Origin: CAYONZ01 sp964405465
GTDB taxonomy: Bacteria > Bdellovibrionota > Bdellovibrionia > Bdellovibrionales > JAMPXM01
DNA: 27,799 bases
Direction of reading: 5' to 3'
Assembly (NCBI GenBank): GCA_964405465.1
Contig: CAYONZ010000044.1
Coordinates: 1-27,799 of the forward strand
Part shown: positions 7,743 through 16,001 of the stretch, piece after piece
How positions within the stretch are numbered: position 1 is the first letter of the stretch
Layout of the letters: every line of letters begins with the position of its first letter
Position numbers and translations under genes: made by a program
Notes under the pieces: model-generated
The model's database searches: none
What the model was told of the DNA's origin: nothing
Seen by the model: only the letters and a program-made list of their open reading frames with translations

Positions 7743-8642
7743 GTGAAAAAAGCGACAACGCGACAAGCAGCTGCAATCCAAAGATCTTCAACAAAAAAAA
7801 CTTCAGGAAAACGAAAATTAAAGAACGATCGTTCGCGCGAATATCTGCATGGTTTTGACAAAAAAGAACAAGAGCGACTCATTCACCAGGCTCGATTTTT
7901 AGAGCCTTACGTTTACCGCGGCATTGAACTTGAAGATACCAAACGACTCCTCGAAGTCGGTTGTGGCGTTGGTGCACAATCAAAAATACTTTTACGACGC
8001 TTTCCGGATTTGCACATTGACGGCGTTGATTTTTCTGAAGCGCAACTGCAGCAGGCACATCACTACCTTGAAAATGAAGTGCGTGAAAAACGCATTCAAC
8101 TCTACCAACAAGATGCATTGAAATTGAAAATGCAAGATGCCGGTCAATACGATGCGGCCTTCTTGTGTTGGTTTCTCGAGCATGTTCCTGATCCGCTCTT
8201 GGTGTTAAAAAATGTGCGCAAGCAACTTAAGCCTGGAGCCACCATCTATTGCACTGAAGTCTTCAATCAAACACTTTTTGTTGAGCCGTACTCTCCGGCT
8301 TACTTACAGTACTGGCTCGAGTTCAATGATTATCAGTGGGAAATAAAAGGCCATCCGTTCATTGGCGCACAGCTTGGCCATCTTTTAAGTGAAGCTGGAT
8401 TCTCTGATGTTCATGTTGAAACAAGACCTCTACATTTTGATTCTCGCAATCCAGAAAAACGTGCGGCGTTTATTGAGTTTTTCAATCAAATTCTCCTGAG
8501 TGCCGCCGACACATTGGTTGAAAAAAAACGCGTTTCTCCAGAGTTGCTTAAAGAAATGCAGCGTGAAGTTGAAAAATCAAAAAAAGCCAAAGACGCTGTA
8601 TTTTACTATTCCTTTATCCGCGCCACTGGGCGAGTACCCTAA
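7743..8642 (+). CDS. Class I SAM-dependent methyltransferase
   Basis: The protein has 299 residues. A lysine/arginine-rich N-terminal tail of about 40 residues precedes a class I methyltransferase domain. Motif I EVGCGVG (71-77) binds SAM, and GVDFS at 94-98 supplies the acidic residue at the end of strand 2. FLCWFLEHVPDPLLVL is motif IV, followed by LKPGATIYCTE. The C-terminal third (DSRNPEKRAAFIEFFNQ and on) is probably a substrate lid. GTG 7743 is the start because the only nearby in-line ATG (7738) hits a stop at its third codon, and AAAGG lies about 9 bases before the GTG. The methyl acceptor is unknown; small molecule or quinone precursor are as likely as anything. It ends 30 bp from the convergent TetR gene. 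Confidence 0.85.
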   Translation: MKKATTRQAAAIQRSSTKKTSGKRKLKNDRSREYLHGFDKKEQERLIHQARFLEPYVYRGIELEDTKRLLEVGCGVGAQSKILLRRFPDLHIDGVDFSEAQLQQAHHYLENEVREKRIQLYQQDALKLKMQDAGQYDAAFLCWFLEHVPDPLLVLKNVRKQLKPGATIYCTEVFNQTLFVEPYSPAYLQYWLEFNDYQWEIKGHPFIGAQLGHLLSEAGFSDVHVETRPLHFDSRNPEKRAAFIEFFNQILLSAADTLVEKKRVSPELLKEMQREVEKSKKAKDAVFYYSFIRATGRVP

Positions 8643-8671
8643 CTCTGCGAGTACGCATTGCTGGCAAATCA

Positions 8672-9277
8672 TCAAAGCTTTCTAAAGGCGTCAGTACCAA
8701 GAAGGCTTTTCATTCCAGGCAAGGTGATTTCTAAAAATAATCGATTTATCTCGATGGCGCTCATCGGACAGTCACACCCTAGCCACCAACTTAGAGTTGC
8801 AAGAAACGAATCCACGGCCCAGTGAGCAGCAAAGTCCACTTGAACGGCATGCTTCTTACTACCAATTTTCTCTGCAAGATGTTTTTTCAATTTTGATAAG
8901 AGGAGGTCGTGAGCAATTCTATTTACAGCTTGGCCACTTTCTTTTCCAACCATGGCTTTAAATAGAACCAAATGGCTCTCGGCGTGCGTGAACAGCTCAA
9001 GTGTGATGCCCGAAGTGATTTCTCCTGCGGACGCCTTGGTCTTGACAAAGATTCGATGTTTTTCTTCAATCGCCTTTTGAAGCAATTTAAAGCCGTTCAA
9101 AAGTAGATCATTTTTGTCACGAAAATGTGAATAGAATGTCGAACGCCCCATATTGGCACGATCCAAAATATCTTGCACCGTAATAGATTCAAAGCCTTTT
9201 TCGATGATAAGTGAAATCAATGCAGAACTGGCCTGCTGTTTGGTTTTTTGCACACGCCGATCTTCTTTTATTGCCAT
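8672..9277 (-). CDS. TetR/AcrR-family transcriptional regulator
   Basis: The N-terminal helix-turn-helix is clear: SALISLIIEKGFESITVQDI, then ANMGRSTFYSHFRDKNDLL, the TetR recognition helix and its conserved F-x-x-K/D end. The C-terminal portion (about 140 residues) is an all-helical ligand and dimerisation domain of unknown ligand. I start it at ATG 9277 because a G-rich stretch lies 4 bases upstream. The frame extends to GTG 9310 and includes ATG 9289. It is divergent from the ABC operon and the spacer holds two palindromes, so the regulator most likely represses the transporter and itself, releasing on binding a substrate of the pump. Confidence 0.9.
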   Translation of the reverse strand: MAIKEDRRVQKTKQQASSALISLIIEKGFESITVQDILDRANMGRSTFYSHFRDKNDLLLNGFKLLQKAIEEKHRIFVKTKASAGEITSGITLELFTHAESHLVLFKAMVGKESGQAVNRIAHDLLLSKLKKHLAEKIGSKKHAVQVDFAAHWAVDSFLATLSWWLGCDCPMSAIEINRLFLEITLPGMKSLLGTDAFRKL

Positions 9278-9344
9278 TTGGCCCCCCATTTTCGAACAAA
9301 AACACCGCACTTGTTCAGTTGTGAACTTTCACGCCTAGCTTGGC

Positions 9345-9350
9345 TATAGA
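9345..9350 (+). promoter_or_regulatory. Candidate -10 box for the ABC operon
   Basis: TATAGA lies 24 bases upstream of the first palindrome. It is inside the self-complementary CTATAG, so it could act as a -10 element on either strand. No good -35 box is seen at 17 bases, so this call is weak. If correct, the operators lie just downstream of the start of transcription, a roadblock arrangement. Confidence 0.3.
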
Positions 9351-9373
9351 CTATTTCTCAGACTCCAATAAAG

Positions 9374-9402
9374 TAGATAGCGAACAGTTTGTTCGCTATC
9401 TA
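9374..9402. promoter_or_regulatory. Operator-like palindrome 1 (13-bp arms)
   Basis: Arms TAGATAGCGAACA (9374-9386) and TGTTCGCTATCTA (9390-9402) are exact inverted repeats around GTT. Size and position between a divergent TetR gene and its target operon fit a TetR operator. The inner core is AACA-N3-TGTT. It could also form a very stable RNA hairpin in the leader, but no T-run follows, so it is not a terminator. Confidence 0.8.
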
Positions 9403-9414
9403 ACAATATGTTAG
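9400..9414. promoter_or_regulatory. Operator-like palindrome 2, same core
   Basis: CTAACA-ATA-TGTTAG is a 15-bp inverted repeat that overlaps the end of palindrome 1 by three bases. It has the same AACA-N3-TGTT core. The two centres (9388 and 9407) are 19 bp apart, close to two helical turns, which would put two regulator dimers on nearly the same DNA face. Confidence 0.6.
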
Positions 9415-9430
9415 ATTTAAAGGAGTCCAT

Positions 9431-9457
9431 ATGGCAAGTCTGGTGATGGCCAAATGA
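9431..9457 (+). CDS. Leader peptide ORF (8 residues) coupled to the ABC ATPase
   Basis: ATG 9431 is preceded by an ideal AAAGGAG (9419-9425) at 5 bases. It encodes MASLVMAK and ends in TGA at 9455-9457. That stop overlaps the ATG of the ATPase gene in ATGA. The ATPase start has no comparable ribosome site of its own, so ribosomes probably load here and re-initiate at the overlap. It could instead be the remnant of an alternative start. The peptide shows no run of repeated codons of the kind used in attenuation. Confidence 0.45.
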   Translation: MASLVMAK

Positions 9458-10158
9458 AAACACCCACTCACAGAAAAACTATTGTTGAGTTTATAAATAC
9501 AAGTCGGACCTATGCGGGGCCTAGTGGTCCAACGACAGTTTTAGCAAACGTAAACCTGTCGATTGATACAAACGAGTATGTCGCCATAACAGGCAAGTCA
9601 GGCAGTGGCAAATCGACAATGCTCAATATGCTCACGGGGATAGACCACCCTACTCACGGAAAAGTTCAAGTTTGCCAAACCAATATCCACGACCTCAACG
9701 AAAACGATTTGGCTAGGTGGCGAGGTAAAAATATCGGGATTGTCTTTCAATTTTTTCAACTGATGCCTACCCTGACTATCAAAGAAAATATTCTCTTAGC
9801 CATGGACTTTGTCAGCACAATCGAAAGAAAGCAGCGCTCATCCCGAGCCGACCAACTACTTGAAAGTGTGGCTCTCTCTCAACATTCTCAAAAGTTTCCG
9901 GCTGAGCTTTCAGGTGGAGAACAACAACGAGCCGCAATCGCTAGAGCACTCGCCAATGATCCACCACTTTTGGTGGCTGATGAACCCACAGGAAACCTTG
10001 ACAGCCGAACGGCGAGTTCCATAAGAGCGATTTTTGACCAACTCATTGCAAATGGCAAGACCGTGATTGTCGTCACTCATGAAGATGTCTCAAGACTCAA
10101 TTTCAATCGAATCATCTCACTCCAAGATGGTTCGATAGTAGCCGACCGAAAAGTCTGA
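9454..10158 (+). CDS. ABC transporter ATP-binding protein, MacB/LolD type
   Basis: This is the cytoplasmic ATPase (234 residues) that powers the FtsX-type permease encoded next. All canonical motifs are intact: Walker A GKSGSGKST (47-55), Q-loop FQFFQLMPTLT near 99, signature LSGGEQQR (152-159), Walker B LLVADE with Glu177, D-loop NLDSRT, and the switch His209 in VTHE. The FQ-x-LMP-LT and ADEPTGNLD wording is typical of the LolD/MacB/FtsE branch, which drives periplasmic conformational work or export of lipids, peptides and drugs rather than import. Its start overlaps the leader peptide stop. The permease starts 64 bp downstream. Confidence 0.95.
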   Translation: MKTPTHRKTIVEFINTSRTYAGPSGPTTVLANVNLSIDTNEYVAITGKSGSGKSTMLNMLTGIDHPTHGKVQVCQTNIHDLNENDLARWRGKNIGIVFQFFQLMPTLTIKENILLAMDFVSTIERKQRSSRADQLLESVALSQHSQKFPAELSGGEQQRAAIARALANDPPLLVADEPTGNLDSRTASSIRAIFDQLIANGKTVIVVTHEDVSRLNFNRIISLQDGSIVADRKV

Positions 10159-10222
10159 AAGACATGCACATGAAGCTCTGCCGCGCACTCAAATTCATTT
10201 TTAGATTTTCACGAGGTACCAA

Positions 10223-12649
10223 ATGAATCTCCGTTTTCTAAAAATTTTTCGTGATCTCAAAAACAACAAAGCTAGGTCGAGTCTCGTCGTCTTTGCTTTG
10301 GTGATTGGCCTCTGGGGAGTCGGCACATTGCTTGTCTCCTCGACCATACTCCGTCATGACATCTATTTTGCTTACTCCAACACCAAACCACCTCATGTGA
10401 TCTTAAACTCCAATGCGTTCAAGCAACTTAATCTCGAGGAATTTCGCCGAAGACCAGAAATTGAAAGTGCTGAATTCAGAGACCTTTCACTTCTTCGCGT
10501 GGAGGTCCAACCTGGGGAATGGATTCCTCTTTGGCTTTTCGGCGTAGAGAATTTCCAGGCTCCTCAACTCGCACTCATTTTCGCACAGCAAGGCCCGAAT
10601 GCACCACGCGAAGGTTCGATATTCATCGAAAGAGATGGGCTGCATATTTCAAAATTACAAGCTGGTGGCGAGGCTCGTATTCAATCAGCCGGAAAAATAT
10701 TTTCTCTCCCCATAAGCGGAATTTCATATGATCCGGCCCAAGCCCCCGCAACTCAAGATCATTTCATTTATGCGTATTCTGACTTAAAGACCTATTCGCG
10801 TATTACAAGTGCTGCCACCCACCAAAGGCTGATCGTTCGTCTTCGCGATGTGCACTCGAAGTCCGACGTCGAAAGGCTCGGCAAAATGATGGCCAAAGAC
10901 CTGAGCAATCAGAACATCCACATCTCGACAATTCAGATTCCAAAATTCAATGAACACCCTCATCAATGGCAACTCAATACACTTCTTCTTTTACAAGGAA
11001 CCATTGGTTTTCTGGCGTTGTTCCTGGGAGGGGTGCTCGTTTCACAGTTGATGTCTTCGATTCTTGCAAGACAAATTCGACAAATTGGAATCATGAAAGC
11101 CCTCGGAGCGTCGAACACTGATGTCCTTTCAATTTATCTCCTAATGATTTTCAGCTTTGGTTTGGCATCAAGCCTCATCGCCATCCCACTTGCCAAGATC
11201 TCGGGGATGGCATTTGCAAGATTTGTCGCAGATAAATTAAATTTTGATATTGTCACAACACATCTACCGAGTTCCCTCTATCTGCTCTTGTTTTTTATGG
11301 GTTTGATATTGCCACTCTTGCTTTCACTGCCAGCACTTCTGGGTGGCGTGAGGGTTTCAGTACTTCAGGCACTGTACAAACAAGACATCCCATCTCAAGA
11401 ACGGCCATTGACCAACACAATCGCAAGGTGGCTTCGCCCTCTCACCCCGCTCTTGCGCAGAATCCACGCGCAAACAAATTCGCACAAAGACACTCTGCCC
11501 ACTGCCCTCACACTAGGTATCCGCAATACTTTTAGACAGAAACGACGCCTCACCGTGACCATCGCAGCAATGGCTCTGGGTGTTGCCATCTTTGCCACTG
11601 GCTTCAATGTTCGCCAGTCGCTGTGGAATCTGCTCGCTGATGTTAGTGAGGGAATGCGACATGATGTTCAAGTTGTTCTAAAATTTCCGCGAGAACGCGA
11701 CCAAGCTTTAGCAAGTTTTCGAAATATTTCAAATTTGCAACGAATTGAAGTTTGGAATGGGGGTAAAGGGGAACTGCAAAATCAAATTGTTTCAACTGAT
11801 GATGGCGTGGGAATGGTGGCCCTTCCCTTCGATACAGATCTCGCGCACTATCGAATTGAAGAAGGTCGTTGGATAGAAGATGCAGACAACACGGAAGTCG
11901 TCATGAATATGGGAGCAGTGGAAATTTATGGAAACCCGAAAATTGGCGATCGACTCACGATCAATCGCTCTGGAAAATCCCTTCTCGTCACCCTAGTCGG
12001 TAAAATTTGGGAGCTCGACAAACCCAAAATCTACATCGATCTTAAGCGCTATGATGATGCTTTTAATCCGAACCATCTCGTCAACAGCCTGATGTTTGTC
12101 GGCACCTCAGGTGATCACGCCAGCGTCGCAAACCTTAAAACACAAATTGAAAAACGTATTGCCGACTCAGACCTCGATGTCCTGTATGTTATGTCTCGGT
12201 ACGAACGCGTACAAGTGGTCTACGCTCATCTCAATATTATCCTCACCACAATTGTGTTTCTTGCTTCTGTGGTACTCCTTGTGGGTGCTCTTGGCATGGC
12301 TTCGGCGATGGGAATAAATATAATGGAACGAACACGTGAGATCGGAGTCCTACGAGCTGTGGGTGCGAACCATGACGACATTCAAACGATCTTTGTGGTC
12401 GAAGGAGTTGTCGTCAGCCTTTTCAGCGTGGCACTCGGATTACTTCTCGCGTATCCCCTCGGACAAATCGCCGCGCCATTTTTTGGACACCTAATGCTGG
12501 GTGAGGGCGCAGTCTTACGTCCTGCTTTTAGTTGGCCAGGGCTTGCCACAACTATTTTGATTACGACTTCTTTTGGTGTGCTGGCAAGCTTCATCCCAGC
12601 CAGAAGCGCACTCCAAGTGTCAACCAAAGAGTCTATCGCCTACGAATGA
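10223..12649 (+). CDS. FtsX/MacB-type ABC permease with two FtsX modules
   Basis: At 808 residues, this protein has two MacB/FtsX modules in tandem. I see about eight membrane segments in a 1+3+1+3 pattern: near residues 16-42, then 250-278, 297-328 and 350-376, then 437-462, then 672-700, 722-752 and 771-797. Two large extracytoplasmic domains lie between the first and second (about 45-250) and the fifth and sixth (about 465-670). The cytoplasmic coupling segments IRQIGIMKALGAS and TREIGVLRAVGAN are the mark of FtsX-domain permeases. ATG follows ACGAGG by about 6 bases. It should pair with the ATPase upstream; a membrane-fusion partner would be needed for a full MacAB-type efflux pump, and none is in the window. 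Extraction of lipids or lipoproteins, or peptide export, are alternatives. Confidence 0.9.
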   Translation: MNLRFLKIFRDLKNNKARSSLVVFALVIGLWGVGTLLVSSTILRHDIYFAYSNTKPPHVILNSNAFKQLNLEEFRRRPEIESAEFRDLSLLRVEVQPGEWIPLWLFGVENFQAPQLALIFAQQGPNAPREGSIFIERDGLHISKLQAGGEARIQSAGKIFSLPISGISYDPAQAPATQDHFIYAYSDLKTYSRITSAATHQRLIVRLRDVHSKSDVERLGKMMAKDLSNQNIHISTIQIPKFNEHPHQWQLNTLLLLQGTIGFLALFLGGVLVSQLMSSILARQIRQIGIMKALGASNTDVLSIYLLMIFSFGLASSLIAIPLAKISGMAFARFVADKLNFDIVTTHLPSSLYLLLFFMGLILPLLLSLPALLGGVRVSVLQALYKQDIPSQERPLTNTIARWLRPLTPLLRRIHAQTNSHKDTLPTALTLGIRNTFRQKRRLTVTIAAMALGVAIFATGFNVRQSLWNLLADVSEGMRHDVQVVLKFPRERDQALASFRNISNLQRIEVWNGGKGELQNQIVSTDDGVGMVALPFDTDLAHYRIEEGRWIEDADNTEVVMNMGAVEIYGNPKIGDRLTINRSGKSLLVTLVGKIWELDKPKIYIDLKRYDDAFNPNHLVNSLMFVGTSGDHASVANLKTQIEKRIADSDLDVLYVMSRYERVQVVYAHLNIILTTIVFLASVVLLVGALGMASAMGINIMERTREIGVLRAVGANHDDIQTIFVVEGVVVSLFSVALGLLLAYPLGQIAAPFFGHLMLGEGAVLRPAFSWPGLATTILITTSFGVLASFIPARSALQVSTKESIAYE

Positions 12650-12807
12650 ATAATCCTAAGGGGTGTCAAGTAAATAACCTTTGTTTTTATTTGAACAGAG
12701 TGCGCAATTCTTTTATTCAATGCTCACAATGAATACCGCAAGAACGACGCAACTGGCTCGCAAAAAGCCCCCTTTCGCAATTACCTCAATTTGCTTGAGA
12801 TGACCCA

Positions 12808-13014
12808 ATGGCCCTGACTCCTGCTGTCTCGGTGCTGTCTCGGTTTTTTCCTTGGCTTGGCACTGGCCTGGTGCAGAACAACCAAGTTTTAAACTGGACT
12901 CAAACTCCTGACTCACTTAAGAATTGGGTTCTCATGCAAACCGCAGCGATCGGTCTTAACGAGACGGGAGTTACTGAATTGCAAGACGACGCAAAAGCGT
13001 ATCTGGCCCGTTGA
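12808..13014 (+). CDS. Possible small protein of 68 residues, uncertain
   Basis: This ORF sits in a 430-bp gap. Its second half (TPDSLKNWVLMQTAAIGLNE and the following acidic stretch) has a protein-like composition, and a TGA lies in frame four codons before the ATG. The ribosome site is weak (GAGATGA). The DNA at its start contains a tandem 11-bp duplication (GTGCTGTCTCG-like). I recognise no family. It may be a real small gene, a remnant, or chance. Confidence 0.25.
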   Translation: MALTPAVSVLSRFFPWLGTGLVQNNQVLNWTQTPDSLKNWVLMQTAAIGLNETGVTELQDDAKAYLAR

Positions 13015-13078
13015 TCGACTGCAATTGATTCAAGGCAATTGATTGAGAATTTCAAATTACAACCAAAAAGGAGAAAAC

Positions 13079-13582
13079 ATGAAAGCAACTCTTTGCAAGA
13101 CCAGCAAAACATTAGGCCTCGCACTCGTATCGGTGATGACCCTTGGTGCATTTAAGGCGCAAGCCTACCAAGATGGAGTTCTGCCCTACTCGCCTTTCAT
13201 GGGTATGTTTTATAAAGAAAAAGGCGACAAACGATGCCCCGATGCCTTCGAAATCTTTATCAAACGTGATTTGTTTTGGGACACACTCGTTGGCCTTAGT
13301 GACGCTTTTGGCATCGGATACGATCCGAAATTAGAATTCATCAATGCAAAACCGGTTATCAGCGACGCAGGTTCTGTTGGTGGCCGAAACACGACATTTA
13401 TTATGACGAATAACACCTATAAGGTAACTGACACATTTGCAGGCTATGCCCCACAAACTGTTGAGCTCAGAAAAACTTTAGTTAGACCCAGCACTGAAAG
13501 TGTTGATGTGTATGTCACAAAGACAATGCTGACACCTGGAACCTTCACCTGCAATTACATTCGTTTCACTTACCAGTTGTAA
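13079..13582 (+). CDS. Small secreted hypothetical protein
   Basis: ATG 13079 has a strong AAAAGGAG upstream; the frame extends further to 13043 but that start is less likely. The 167-residue protein begins with a classical signal peptide (KTSKTLGLALVSVMTLGAFKAQA, cut before YQDG when read from about residue 7). The mature part of about 138 residues has two cysteines (RCPDAF and TCNYIRF) that could bridge its ends, and beta-type alternation (NTTFIMTNNTYKV, ESVDVYVTKTML). I do not recognise the family. It is likely a single-gene unit, flanked by the hairpin at 13590-13626. Confidence 0.75.
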   Translation: MKATLCKTSKTLGLALVSVMTLGAFKAQAYQDGVLPYSPFMGMFYKEKGDKRCPDAFEIFIKRDLFWDTLVGLSDAFGIGYDPKLEFINAKPVISDAGSVGGRNTTFIMTNNTYKVTDTFAGYAPQTVELRKTLVRPSTESVDVYVTKTMLTPGTFTCNYIRFTYQL

Positions 13583-13589
13583 TTTAAGG

Positions 13590-13626
13590 TTGCGAGATGG
13601 CGATTTCTCAAGCTGCCATCTCGCAA
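13590..13626. terminator. Strong 12-bp stem-loop between convergent genes
   Basis: TTGCGAGATGGC (13590-13601) and GCCATCTCGCAA (13615-13626) form a perfect 12-bp stem with a 13-base loop. It sits 8 bp after the secreted-protein stop and 42 bp from the end of the convergent lipoprotein gene. There is no T-run on either strand, so it may be a weak or Rho-assisted bidirectional terminator, or an mRNA 3'-end stabiliser. Confidence 0.55.
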
Positions 13627-13667
13627 AACAGACTTGAAAAACAATAGAGAAGATTTAAACAATTCGC

Positions 13668-16001
13668 TTAGAAAACCTCTCGCTCCGCTCGAGCGAGAGC
13701 CTTTTGTTTATCCATGGTGCGATTATAGACAATAAACAGATCGCGAATCTTGGTGAGCTTATCTCTACTCAAAGCCCTATTCACAATCCAGTCTTCAGCC
13801 TTGTCTCGCGCCACTTCTTTCTTTAGTCCGGCCGAATAGAGCCCGCTCAAAAAAACGAAGGCCTCTTTGCGCAAGGACATTTGATCTTGAGTGAAGTCTT
13901 TCTGCAAAAGCCAAAACCTCGTTTTTTCAAAAGCTTCTCCCTTTGGATAGGACTCGGCATACGTATTGGAAATCTGCGAGAAAAGGTCTCGCATTTGCTC
14001 AAAGCGCTTACGATTGAAATTTTTAAAACTCTTCAATACTTTCAATTTTTGGTACGCGACTGGTTTAGAAAATTCCACTGCAAATGGACTTGTCATCCAA
14101 GTGAAAACATCTTTAAGCAATTCAAAAACATTTCTATCGCATCGCTGAGCCAAAACCCAGAAGAGAGCTTCATCTGAAGCTGTTTTGCGATCGAGCTCAA
14201 CACCAAAACCACTTTGTAGCCAAGTGGTAAAATCACGAAGCAAGGACGAATCTCCTACAGAAAAACCTTTTTCAAATACCAAAACAAACGCATCAGAAAA
14301 ATTTTTAGATTTGCTGCCCGAAACACCACCCGAGGGGTTAGCGTTTAAATAATTCATAGCCTCAGCCAAAGATTTTTCTTGCTCTGCACTCAGGTCTTGA
14401 CCTGCATACTTTAACGCCGAGTCCAGCATCTCGGTGAACTGCAAAGAAAGCTCACGAGAACCAAGCTTGAGAATCTTCGCCGCACGCAACATCTTCACAT
14501 CATCCCAAGACAATCTTTCACCCAAATAGATAGCTGCAGAAAACCCTCCACCAGTGCCGACCACTGATTTTAACTGTTGTGCCGCCATTAGGGCTTTTGC
14601 AAATTGGGCATCATCCAACAATCTTGTGGTCAACGTATCAAGTGCCACAAGAAAACCCTCAGTGGCATTAAGTGTTCCCAAGGTGACCAACTTCAATCGG
14701 CGCTCATTGACTTTGTTCACCGGATGCTTGCTGTCCATCAACGACAGAAGCTCAAAAGAGGCGCGGTAAAATCCGAATTCTCCGGCGAGCACAAGACTTC
14801 TTGGTGGGAGCGGGGTCCAAGTCTCAGAACAAATTCGAAAGGCCGCCGGAAATTCTTTTATCAGATCTTGCGCAGGTAAAGATCTGGCGTAAATCGCCAC
14901 CAACTCCAGGGCACGTACGAGGTCATCTGAAAACGGCGAAACTTCGGCATGCGACCAATTGACCTTGGCAAACTGCAAATAATCCAAAAACCTCAGCTTG
15001 GTCAGCGGCCTATTAGAACTCTGGGTAAAGGCTTGAGAGGTGGCCGATGAATCGACCAATGAATTAGGCAGAGAACTGGTCAGTTCATTGGCCAAAGAAC
15101 TGAATAAAGAATTGGACATTGCCAACTCATAGACCAAAAACCCGCGGCTGGAAATCGAATTAAATGGATACACCTCCTGAGAATCCGCGAGCAACGTTAG
15201 GCTTCCACCCTTTTTGATTTGTGCTAAAATATTCTTAAGAAAGTCAGCTTTCTTAAGCGAAAAATGTGCAAGACCAAAAAGTCCACGGCCGTTGACATCA
15301 TTTAAAATCTGAAAGCGTTCGGCGACCAGTTGATCAAATAAAACATATTTAATCTCAGGAATTTCAATTTTGAATGCATCTCCAACTTCGCCAGAAAAAC
15401 CCAACTCTTGAGCAATTTTTTGCTTTTCGTCTTCGTTTGGCAGAGTCTGCTGAAGAGAAACTGAAAATTCCAAATCTCCACCCGAAGCTTCAAGCCGTAT
15501 ATCATCATCGGCCTCTAGCCGGGGCAACAAAATCAGATAGGGATAACCCACTTGCTCATTTGGTAAACTCGCGCCACCACTCACACTTGCAGCAAGGTTG
15601 GTGGAAACACGACATCGAGTTTCAGCCTCAGGCACTTTTAGATACCAACCATTAATCAGCAAAAGGCCATCAGCATTTTGGCGTCCTTCCAAATTTTCTT
15701 TCAAAAATGGGACAACACAAGATTCAGTTTTGCCAGCCTCATCGCGCGAATCATTTTGCGCTCCAGGCGTTGCGGCAAGTTTGGAACAAGCGCTCGACAG
15801 AAAAACGGTCACCAATAGGACCATTGACAAACTGCCGACCTGAATAGATCGACTTCGTTTAACATCGGATGAGATTTTGTCTGACGAAATTTTGCTAAAA
15901 ACTTGGCCAAATACTTGGCCAGAGAATTTGCCAGAGAATTTACCAGCGCTTTTGCAAAAGAAATTGTAAACGAAACTGCAAAGGATTTTCCCAGGCGTCA
16001 T
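13668..16001 (-). CDS. Large putative lipoprotein with helical C-terminal repeats
   Basis: I take ATG 16001 as start because AAGGAG lies 5 bases upstream, giving 777 residues; the frame is open to 16064. The N-terminus is odd. A stretch of short amino-acid repeats (KFSG twice, QVFG/QVFS, KISSD twice) precedes KRSR and a hydrophobic segment ending VFLSSAC-SK, a probable lipobox with the lipid-carrying cysteine about 72 residues in. The middle is beta-containing and unrecognised. The last 130 or so residues are helical with about three loose repeats of R-x-x-F-x-x-x-Y followed by a charged KAE-x-W-type end. I do not recognise the family. It probably faces the periplasm or the surface. Confidence 0.7.
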   Translation of the reverse strand: MTPGKILCSFVYNFFCKSAGKFSGKFSGQVFGQVFSKISSDKISSDVKRSRSIQVGSLSMVLLVTVFLSSACSKLAATPGAQNDSRDEAGKTESCVVPFLKENLEGRQNADGLLLINGWYLKVPEAETRCRVSTNLAASVSGGASLPNEQVGYPYLILLPRLEADDDIRLEASGGDLEFSVSLQQTLPNEDEKQKIAQELGFSGEVGDAFKIEIPEIKYVLFDQLVAERFQILNDVNGRGLFGLAHFSLKKADFLKNILAQIKKGGSLTLLADSQEVYPFNSISSRGFLVYELAMSNSLFSSLANELTSSLPNSLVDSSATSQAFTQSSNRPLTKLRFLDYLQFAKVNWSHAEVSPFSDDLVRALELVAIYARSLPAQDLIKEFPAAFRICSETWTPLPPRSLVLAGEFGFYRASFELLSLMDSKHPVNKVNERRLKLVTLGTLNATEGFLVALDTLTTRLLDDAQFAKALMAAQQLKSVVGTGGGFSAAIYLGERLSWDDVKMLRAAKILKLGSRELSLQFTEMLDSALKYAGQDLSAEQEKSLAEAMNYLNANPSGGVSGSKSKNFSDAFVLVFEKGFSVGDSSLLRDFTTWLQSGFGVELDRKTASDEALFWVLAQRCDRNVFELLKDVFTWMTSPFAVEFSKPVAYQKLKVLKSFKNFNRKRFEQMRDLFSQISNTYAESYPKGEAFEKTRFWLLQKDFTQDQMSLRKEAFVFLSGLYSAGLKKEVARDKAEDWIVNRALSRDKLTKIRDLFIVYNRTMDKQKALARAEREVF
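15868..15948 (-). repeat. In-frame 12-bp and 15-bp tandem repeats in the lipoprotein N-terminus
   Basis: Four copies of a 12-bp unit run at 15901-15948 (for example ACTTGGCCAAAT and ACTTGGCCAGAG), diverging progressively. Two copies of a 15-bp unit lie at 15868-15897. Both periods are multiples of three, so copy changes would preserve the frame and only lengthen or shorten the region before the lipobox. Confidence 0.85.

Noticed and set aside
9313..9326. GTTCA-GTTG-TGAAC as a third operator
   Set aside because: Arms are only 5 bp with a 4-base spacer, and the AACA-N3-TGTT core is absent.
12713..12916. Minus-strand ORF in the gap after the permease
   Set aside because: It overlaps the plus-strand candidate and has no ribosome site or recognisable features.
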